Shown: positions 5,805 to 11,291 of the stretch, one piece after another | Numbering within the stretch: position 1 is the stretch's first letter | Layout of the letters: every line of letters starts with the position of its first letter | Assembly (NCBI GenBank): GCA_021443605.1 | Contig: JABUTQ010000196.1 | Coordinates: 1-11,291 of the forward strand | Reading direction: 5' to 3' | Source of the DNA: Bacteroidales bacterium | Lineage (GTDB): Bacteria; Bacteroidota; Bacteroidia; Bacteroidales; UBA932 | DNA: 11,291 bases | Translations under genes and position numbers: made by a program | The notes under the pieces: generated by a model | The model's input: only the letters and a program-made list of their open reading frames with translations | What the model was told of the DNA's origin: nothing | Database searches by the model: none

Positions 5805-6536
5805 ATGATCCAACTTGTACCTGCAATCGACATAATTGACGGCAAATGCGTCCGGCTGACAATGGGAGACTACTCACGGCAAAAGACCTACGGAGACTCT
5901 CCCGCCGACATGGCAAAAGCATTCGAACAATGCGGCGTAAAGCGGCTCCACCTTGTGGATCTCGACGGAGCAAAAATTTCGTCTCCGGCAAACCTCCGCA
6001 CCCTCGAAAAAGTGGCAAAAGCAGTGGATTGCCAGATAGAATGGGGCGGAGGACTCTCCTCTTCAGAAGCGCTCGTCTCTGTCTTCAATGCCGGAGCAAC
6101 CCACGCTATTGTGGGAAGTATTGCCGCCCTAAACCCCGATATGTTCGAGCAATGGCTTGATATTCACAAGGATAAAATGATATTCGGAGCCGATATAAAG
6201 AACGGGGAGATAGCCGTAAAAGGATGGGTGGAATCTGTCAAGGCCTCCATCAGAGAGTTTGCACAGCGGTTTGCCGCCCACGGGCTCCAAGAGATGATTT
6301 GCACCGATATCCGCAAAGACGGGATGCTTCAGGGGCCCGACCCGGAGTTTTACAAAACAATCGGCGAGAACATAAAAGAAACCGGCATTCAGCTCACCGC
6401 CAGCGGCGGAGTGTCCTCTATGAAGGATATCGAGATGCTGGACAGCCTGAACCTCCGCAAGGTAATCGTGGGCAAAGCAATATATGAAAACAAGATCAGT
6501 TTCAAGGAGATAGAGCAATGGTCGCAAAAAGGATAA
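5805..6536 (+). CDS. hisA: ProFAR isomerase (HisA)
   Basis: This (beta-alpha)8-barrel enzyme performs the Amadori rearrangement of ProFAR to PRFAR, the step before IGP synthase. The protein is 243 aa. The general acid/base pair is Asp8 in LVPAIDIIDGKCVRL and Asp130 in FGADIKNGEIAVKGW. Thr168 in CTDIRKDGMLQGPD corresponds to the third active-site position. The phosphate-binding loops are GGGLSS (81-86) and SGGVSS (200-205). The ATG at 5805 gives the canonical MIQLVPAIDI start; the upstream leader is A/T-rich without a Shine-Dalgarno. An 83-nt gap holding a REP-like element separates it from hisH. Its last 19 nt overlap hisF. Confidence 0.97.
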   Translation: MIQLVPAIDIIDGKCVRLTMGDYSRQKTYGDSPADMAKAFEQCGVKRLHLVDLDGAKISSPANLRTLEKVAKAVDCQIEWGGGLSSSEALVSVFNAGATHAIVGSIAALNPDMFEQWLDIHKDKMIFGADIKNGEIAVKGWVESVKASIREFAQRFAAHGLQEMICTDIRKDGMLQGPDPEFYKTIGENIKETGIQLTASGGVSSMKDIEMLDSLNLRKVIVGKAIYENKISFKEIEQWSQKG

Positions 6537-7273
6537 TCCCATGCCTCGACGTCAAAGACGGCCAGGTTGTCAAAGGGATAAATTTTGAAGGGCTTCGCGA
6601 GGTGGGCGATGCCGTGGAGATGGGGGCAAAATATTCCCGGGACGGAGCCGATGAGCTGGTTTATTTGGACATCAGCGCCAGCAGCGAGGGACGAAAGACT
6701 TTCGTGAACCTGGTGGGGAAGATTGCCGCCCGCATCAATATCCCATTTACCGTGGGAGGAGGAATCTCATCCATAGATGATGCGGCAAGACTCCTCGACG
6801 CCGGTGCAGACAAAATCTCCATCAACACCGCTGCCGTAAAAAATCCCGCCTTAATCGAAGAAATCGCGCAAAAGTATGGCAATCAGTTTGTTGTGGTGGC
6901 AATTGATGCCAAAATGATAGAGAATCGCTGGACAATCACCACCCACGGGGGGAAAAACCTCACGGAACGGGAGTTGTTTTCGTGGGCAAAAGAGGTGCAG
7001 GAGCGAGGTGCCGGAGAGATTCTTTTCACATCTATGGACCACGACGGTACCCGCAACGGATATGCCTGCGACACATACCTCGCCCTGTCTGAAATTCTCT
7101 CCATACCGGTAATCGCATCGGGCGGAGCGGGAAACTCGGAGCATATTGTGGATGTTCTCTCCAAGGGGAGAGCCGATGCCGCCCTTGCCGCCAGCATATT
7201 CCACTACAACCAACTCTCAATTCAAGAAGTTAAACAGGCTTTGCAGGCCGCAAATATCAGTGTAAGATTATGA
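6518..7273 (+). CDS. hisF: Imidazole glycerol phosphate synthase, cyclase subunit (HisF)
   Basis: This (beta-alpha)8-barrel subunit uses ammonia from HisH to turn PRFAR into imidazoleglycerol phosphate and AICAR, which feeds purine synthesis. At 251 aa it has normal length. The N-terminus MVAKRIIPCLDVKDGQVVKG is diagnostic and fixes the start, so the 19-nt overlap with hisA is real. Catalytic Asp11 and Asp130 (VVAIDAK) are present. The phosphate-binding elements VGGGISS (79-85) and SGGAGN (201-206) are intact, as is SMDHDGTRNGY (172-182). The stop overlaps the hisIE start by 4 nt (ATGA). Confidence 0.97.
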   Translation: MVAKRIIPCLDVKDGQVVKGINFEGLREVGDAVEMGAKYSRDGADELVYLDISASSEGRKTFVNLVGKIAARINIPFTVGGGISSIDDAARLLDAGADKISINTAAVKNPALIEEIAQKYGNQFVVVAIDAKMIENRWTITTHGGKNLTERELFSWAKEVQERGAGEILFTSMDHDGTRNGYACDTYLALSEILSIPVIASGGAGNSEHIVDVLSKGRADAALAASIFHYNQLSIQEVKQALQAANISVRL

Positions 7274-7869
7274 CATTCAACGATTTCGACTTATCTAAAA
7301 CAGGCGACGGCCTTCTGCCGGCAATCATTCAGGACGACACCACGCTCAAGGTGCTGATGCTTGGCTATATGAATCGCGAGGCATTTGAGAAAAGTGTCGA
7401 AACGGGGCTCGTGACATTCTGGTCGCGAAGCAGAAAAGCGCTCTGGACTAAAGGAGAAACGAGCGGCAACTATCTGCATATCAATAGTATGTATAAAGAT
7501 TGCGACTCCGATACACTGCTCATCAGAGCCACTCCGGACGGGCCTACCTGCCACCGCGGCACAACTGCCTGCTTCGACACTCCGGACGAGGAAGGATTTA
7601 TCAGAACTCTTCAGAAGACCATCCAAACCCGCCACAAAGAGATGCCGGAAGAGTCTTACACCACCCGCCTTTTTGTAAAAGGGGCAAAGGCTATTGCAAA
7701 GAAGGTGGGCGAAGAATCGACCGAAACCATAATCGAGGCCGTAAGCGGAAACCGCGACCGTTTCATTTACGAGTCTTGTGATCTCGCCTACCACTTCCTT
7801 GTGCTGATGGAGCAGATGGGCTGCACCATCACCGATTTGGAAAGAGAACTCTCCCTTCGCAAAAAGTAA
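7270..7869 (+). CDS. hisI: Bifunctional phosphoribosyl-AMP cyclohydrolase / phosphoribosyl-ATP pyrophosphatase (HisIE)
   Basis: This fused enzyme performs steps two and three. The C-terminal pyrophosphatase domain removes PPi from phosphoribosyl-ATP, and the N-terminal cyclohydrolase then opens the adenine ring of phosphoribosyl-AMP. It is 199 aa. The HisI domain (about 1-105) has TFWSRSRKALWTKGETSGN (49-67), the metal-binding DCDSD (77-81), and Cys78, Cys94 (PTCHRG) and Cys101 as zinc ligands. The HisE domain (about 108-199) is helical with KVGEESTETIIEA (145-157) and the acidic ESCDLAYHFL. It is the last his gene, overlaps hisF by 4 nt, and has no terminator before uvrC. The symbol hisIE is also used. 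Confidence 0.97.
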   Translation: MTFNDFDLSKTGDGLLPAIIQDDTTLKVLMLGYMNREAFEKSVETGLVTFWSRSRKALWTKGETSGNYLHINSMYKDCDSDTLLIRATPDGPTCHRGTTACFDTPDEEGFIRTLQKTIQTRHKEMPEESYTTRLFVKGAKAIAKKVGEESTETIIEAVSGNRDRFIYESCDLAYHFLVLMEQMGCTITDLERELSLRKK

Positions 7870-7870
7870 T

Positions 7871-7878
7871 TATATTTG
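7871..7878 (+). promoter_or_regulatory. Candidate -7 box of a uvrC promoter
   Basis: TATATTTG, immediately after the hisIE stop codon, matches TAnnTTTG exactly. A start near 7882-7885 would give an untranslated region of about 10 nt before the uvrC ATG at 7894. I see no TTTG at the right distance upstream; the nearest, at 7836-7839, is 31 nt away. A weak or partial promoter is likely, allowing uvrC expression independent of histidine. Confidence 0.4.
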
Positions 7879-7893
7879 CGAAACTTCTGTGAT

Positions 7894-9687
7894 ATGGAGA
7901 TAAGGGATAAAGTTGGATTTTTACCGCACAGCCCTGGCGTATATAGATTTTTAGACGCAGAAGGGACAATCATTTACGTTGGGAAAGCGAAAGATCTCAA
8001 GCGGAGGGTGAGCCAATATTTCCGCCCGCCCGAGGCGCTGGACCGCAAAACCCGCGCAATGGTGAGCCATATTGCAGATTTGATGCATACCGTGGTGGAG
8101 ACAGAAGAAGATGCTTTATTGCTGGAAAATAACTTGATAAAGCAATTTCAGCCCAAATACAATATCCTTCTAAAAGACGGAAAGACCTATCCGTGGCTCT
8201 GCGTAAAGAAGGAGTCGTTCCCGAGAGTATTCATTACAAGAAACGTGGTCAAAGATGGCTCGCAATATTTCGGCCCATACAGCAACGCCGCCCATGCGCA
8301 CAGCCTGATTAATCTCATTTCAAACCTCTACAAGATAAGAAGTTGCAAGCTGAATCTCTCAAAAGAGCAGATTGAAAAGGGGAAATACCGCCCCTGCCTC
8401 AACGCCCACATCAGCAGATGCAAGGCCCCTTGCGTGGGAAATATCTCTGAAGAGGAGTACAACTCCCAGATTGAAGAAATCGTACAGATACTCAAAGGGG
8501 GCGTGGGAAAACTAATAAGAGAAAACCGCGCACAGATGAGGCTCGCCGCCGAAGAGCTGAGATTCGAAGACGCACAACTCTACAAAGAGAGGATGGAGAT
8601 GCTCCAGAAACACTACGACAAGTCGCTTGTGGTGAATCAAAGCATGGCGGAGGCAGATGTTTTCTCAATCATCTCCGACGACACCGAATCGTATTGCAAC
8701 TACCTGAGAATCACCGACGGATGTATTGTCCAGTCTTTCAGTATGGAGCTCAAGTGCCGCATAGAGCAGAGCCCGGAGGAGGTGCTCGGCATCTTCATCG
8801 GAGAGATTGTATCCCGTTTCGGCAAACTCTATAAAGAGGTGATAGTGCCGATTATTCCCGACATCAAGATAGAGGGATGTCACATCCATATTCCCTTCAA
8901 GGGAGACAAGGCCGCCCTGTTGGAGCTCAGCCGCAAAAACGCCGCCGCCCTCAAGGCAGACAAGATCAAGCAGGAGGAGCATCTTCGCCCCGAAGAGCAC
9001 AAAAACAAAATAGTCGCAACTCTGCAAAAAGACCTCAATCTGGAGCGCCCGCCCAAGCACATCGAATGCTTCGACAACTCCAACATACAGGGTACCAACC
9101 CGGTAGCCTCATGCGTGGTGTTCCGTGACGGAGTGCCGAGCAAAAAAGACTACAGACATTTCAACATCAAGACAGTGGTGGGGGCAAACGATTTCGCCTC
9201 AATGAAAGAGGTGCTCAACCGCCGCTATTCCCGTATGCTCCAAGAGGGAGAGCCCCTCCCCGACCTCATAGTGGTTGACGGAGGCAGAGGGCAACTCAAT
9301 TTTGCCTTGGAAGCCCTTATGGAGATGGGGATTGAAGACAAGATAAAAATCGTGGGATTGGCAAAAAGGCTGGAAGAGATCATCATCCCCGGCGACCCTA
9401 CACCGCTGTTTCTCGACAAGAACTCTTCTTCGCTCAAAGTGCTGATGCACATAAGGGACGAGGCGCACAGATTCGGCATCACCCACCACCGCAACCGGCG
9501 AAGCAAGAGCCAGATAGTATCGGAACTCTCTCAAATTAAGGGGATTGGCCCTGTCACCGAAGAAAAACTGTTGCGCCATTTCAAGAGCGTGGCGAGAATC
9601 AAACAGGCAACAAAAGACTCCCTTGCCGCCGTTATCGGGAGCAAGGGAGCCGATATCATCATATCCCATTTCAACAAAGAGACCTAA
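7894..9687 (+). CDS. uvrC: UvrABC excinuclease subunit C
   Basis: UvrC makes the dual incisions on either side of a DNA lesion in nucleotide excision repair, acting with UvrA and UvrB. From the ATG at 7894 the protein is 597 aa. The N-terminal GIY-YIG nuclease has SPGVYRF (13-19) and IIYVGKAKDLKRRVSQYF (26-43). Four cysteines (151, 168, 176, 180) sit where UvrC binds an iron-sulfur cluster. A UVR domain for UvrB binding lies at about 205-240. The C-terminal RNase H-like nuclease has CFDNSNIQG (Asp394), VVDGG (Asp462) and RDEAHRF (His525), followed by helix-hairpin-helix sequence (SQIKGIGPVTEEKLLRHFKS). A TTG six codons earlier (7876) is in frame but lies inside the TAnnTTTG box, so ATG is preferred. 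The stop overlaps the convergent DUF2723 gene. Confidence 0.95.
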   Translation: MEIRDKVGFLPHSPGVYRFLDAEGTIIYVGKAKDLKRRVSQYFRPPEALDRKTRAMVSHIADLMHTVVETEEDALLLENNLIKQFQPKYNILLKDGKTYPWLCVKKESFPRVFITRNVVKDGSQYFGPYSNAAHAHSLINLISNLYKIRSCKLNLSKEQIEKGKYRPCLNAHISRCKAPCVGNISEEEYNSQIEEIVQILKGGVGKLIRENRAQMRLAAEELRFEDAQLYKERMEMLQKHYDKSLVVNQSMAEADVFSIISDDTESYCNYLRITDGCIVQSFSMELKCRIEQSPEEVLGIFIGEIVSRFGKLYKEVIVPIIPDIKIEGCHIHIPFKGDKAALLELSRKNAAALKADKIKQEEHLRPEEHKNKIVATLQKDLNLERPPKHIECFDNSNIQGTNPVASCVVFRDGVPSKKDYRHFNIKTVVGANDFASMKEVLNRRYSRMLQEGEPLPDLIVVDGGRGQLNFALEALMEMGIEDKIKIVGLAKRLEEIIIPGDPTPLFLDKNSSSLKVLMHIRDEAHRFGITHHRNRRSKSQIVSELSQIKGIGPVTEEKLLRHFKSVARIKQATKDSLAAVIGSKGADIIISHFNKET

Positions 9688-11291
9688 TTTGTCAAAGCGG
9701 ATTGGAGCCTGTTGATAATGGATTCTGCGTACTCTTTCTCGTTCTTTTCCTCGAAGAGCTGTGAAATCATATAGACACACTGCATATCGCGTGTAACTAC
9801 ATCTTTATTAAGCATTTCCCCACCAACAATCTGTCCGAAATAGAGGGCCGACGGGATAGCGTCTTCCAAGAACCCCTCTGCAAGGGCCTTTGCCTTTTCC
9901 ATCTTGCCGAAATCGAGGTAGAGATCAATCGATTGCACGATAGAATATTCGTTGGCAGATGAAAGGAGACTTATGCAGTATGGATAATTGGCTTTCGGTG
10001 TCACTTCATAGCACCTGTCGAGAATCTTCTCAGCCTTGTCAGCCTTTCCTTCGTCTTTCAATTTCAGCGCCTCTTCCACAAACAGACTCCTCAACGGATT
10101 CACTGCCACGAATGTATAAAGATTCTGATAATCGACAAGGACGGTGGTATCTGCATTGCCGTCGAAATCGAGCTTGGTCATCAACAGGTCGTAAACCTTT
10201 TCGGAATCAATCGGAAGCTCGCCTTCTTCGGTATTTGCGAGAATCGGTGTAACCTTGTATGCAAATCCCTCACACTGCAGATATTTGCCCAGGCCAAGGT
10301 CGCCATCCGCGTATTGCGAAACGAAATAAATCGGGCGGTCCCACTGGTAGTTGCTCAAGATGTCGAGGATAATCAAATCGAATTTCTGGAGCCTGTCAAC
10401 TTTGAGATTGATGTCGAGATAATCGACCATACGGTCTGCATCCTTCTCTTTCACAATGCCATACTTGACGGCATTCTCCTTGTTGACGGGAACGCGGATA
10501 TGTTTGGAGGCAATCATACCTGTCCTGCCGCGGCGATATTTCGGATTCTTGAAGATATCCATCGCTTCGCTTGCGAGGATAGGCCTGTTGACGGCATCAA
10601 CCACCTCAACCCAGTCGTTTGTCCCGTAGAGATAATCGGCTCTCGGGAGTGAAATCTGGAGCGGCTTGCTGTCATACACCTGATTCTTCATCTGGTCTAT
10701 GTACCAGTCCATTCCAAGGAGCGAGGTGTTCATTATCCTGATATCTGTGCGGATGCTCTCCACCTCCTGGGCATACCAGAGAGGGAAAGTATCATTGTCT
10801 CCGTGTGTAATCAGAATCGCATCCTTATCGCAACTTGAGAGATAGTTGTATGCGATATCGCGTGCTGTGGTCCTGCCGCTGCGGTCGTGGTCATCCCAAT
10901 TCTCACAACCCATAAGGATGGAAACGCTTAGGCAGAGCACAGTCGCAACGCCTGCATTGGCAACCCCTTCTTTCTTCAACAACTTATCAAAGAGCTCTTT
11001 AAGCCACATTACCGCGAGCCCCATCCATAATGCGAACACATAGAACGAGCCTGCATAACTGTAATCCCTCTCCCTGACCTGATACGGAGTCTGGTTCAGA
11101 TAGAGGATGATTGCAATGCCGGTCATAAAGAAGAACAATATAGTAACCCACGAATTGCGCTTGTCCTTGCCGAGCTGATAGAAAAGGCCTATCAATCCAA
11201 GAATCAGAGGGAGGAAATAGTAGTGATTCTTCCCTTTGTTGTTCTTGAGATAATCGGGAGCCTCTGATTGGTCTCCGAGACGGGCTCTGTC
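9684..11291 (-). CDS. DUF2723 family membrane protein, C-terminal part (5' end outside the window)
   Basis: The frame is open from the window edge (reading DRARLGDQSEAPDYLKNNKG) to a TAG at 9684-9686, giving 535 visible residues, so the true start lies beyond 11291. The visible part begins with four hydrophobic segments (about 24-41, 48-65, 79-98 and 110-130). The phrase YQVRERDYSYAGSFYVFALW is characteristic of DUF2723 proteins, large multi-pass membrane proteins common in Bacteroidota. A soluble region of about 400 residues follows, with THGDNDTFPLWYAQEVE and IRIMNTSLLGMDWYIDQMK, and the last 130 or so residues look helical and repeat-like. Relation to GT-C glycosyltransferases has been suggested for the N-terminal domain of the family; I cannot assign a substrate. 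It converges on uvrC with a 4-nt tail overlap and no terminator between. Confidence 0.9.
   Translation of the reverse strand, partial: DRARLGDQSEAPDYLKNNKGKNHYYFLPLILGLIGLFYQLGKDKRNSWVTILFFFMTGIAIILYLNQTPYQVRERDYSYAGSFYVFALWMGLAVMWLKELFDKLLKKEGVANAGVATVLCLSVSILMGCENWDDHDRSGRTTARDIAYNYLSSCDKDAILITHGDNDTFPLWYAQEVESIRTDIRIMNTSLLGMDWYIDQMKNQVYDSKPLQISLPRADYLYGTNDWVEVVDAVNRPILASEAMDIFKNPKYRRGRTGMIASKHIRVPVNKENAVKYGIVKEKDADRMVDYLDINLKVDRLQKFDLIILDILSNYQWDRPIYFVSQYADGDLGLGKYLQCEGFAYKVTPILANTEEGELPIDSEKVYDLLMTKLDFDGNADTTVLVDYQNLYTFVAVNPLRSLFVEEALKLKDEGKADKAEKILDRCYEVTPKANYPYCISLLSSANEYSIVQSIDLYLDFGKMEKAKALAEGFLEDAIPSALYFGQIVGGEMLNKDVVTRDMQCVYMISQLFEEKNEKEYAESIINRLQSALTN

Noticed and set aside
7876..7893. 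TTG start extending UvrC by six residues
   Set aside because: The TTG lies inside a TAnnTTTG promoter-like box, and the ATG at 7894 gives the usual short lead to the GIY-YIG domain.
9199..9780. Minus-strand ORF of 193 codons across the uvrC end and the DUF2723 gene end
   Set aside because: It overlaps two recognised genes in other frames and shows no family features.
11193..11195. TTG as the start of the DUF2723 gene
   Set aside because: The frame stays open upstream to the window edge and reads as a continuing membrane protein, so this is an internal leucine codon.
1..11291. Defence system, mobile element or biosynthetic cluster of unknown type
   Set aside because: Every long frame is a recognised housekeeping gene. 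No integrase, transposase, toxin, nuclease cassette or att-like repeat was seen.

Overview
The window comes from a member of the Bacteroidota, most likely the order Bacteroidales. The support is the promoter style (TTTG, about 20 nt, then TAnnTTTG), the near absence of Shine-Dalgarno sequences, a long DUF2723 membrane protein typical of this phylum, and protein sequences of Bacteroidales character. It is ordinary chromosomal housekeeping DNA. I see no transposase, phage gene, CRISPR array, tRNA or rRNA.

Layout. Positions 1-543 hold the 3' part of a cyclophilin-type peptidyl-prolyl isomerase gene. Positions 544-860 are non-coding but dense. They hold a sigma-54-like promoter motif, a possible short transcript with three GRTTAAR motifs at exact 11-nt spacing, an intrinsic terminator, a Bacteroidota promoter, a 16-codon histidine-rich leader peptide, and an attenuator with mutually exclusive antiterminator and terminator hairpins. 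Positions 861-7869 are a complete histidine operon, hisG-hisD-hisC-hisB-hisH-hisA-hisF-hisIE. The genes mostly overlap or abut, and hisB (HAD phosphatase plus dehydratase) and hisIE are fused. Next come uvrC on the same strand (7894-9687) and, converging on it, the C-terminal part of a DUF2723 membrane protein gene (9684-11291, minus strand).

How it works together. The eight his genes supply all ten enzymatic activities from PRPP and ATP to histidine. HisG is the long form with its own C-terminal regulatory domain, so no HisZ is needed. The leader suggests transcription attenuation by ribosome stalling at His codons. The order and fusions match enterobacterial hisLGDCBHAFI, which is notable in a Bacteroidales genome. 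uvrC has no visible terminator before it and may be partly co-transcribed with his, although a TAnnTTTG box just upstream suggests its own promoter.

The most interesting points are the complete attenuator with an almost leaderless leader peptide, the candidate sigma-54-driven small RNA upstream of it, and two small insertions that broke the overlapping gene junctions: a 13-bp perfect tandem duplication at hisB/hisH and a dispersed REP-like palindrome at hisH/hisA.
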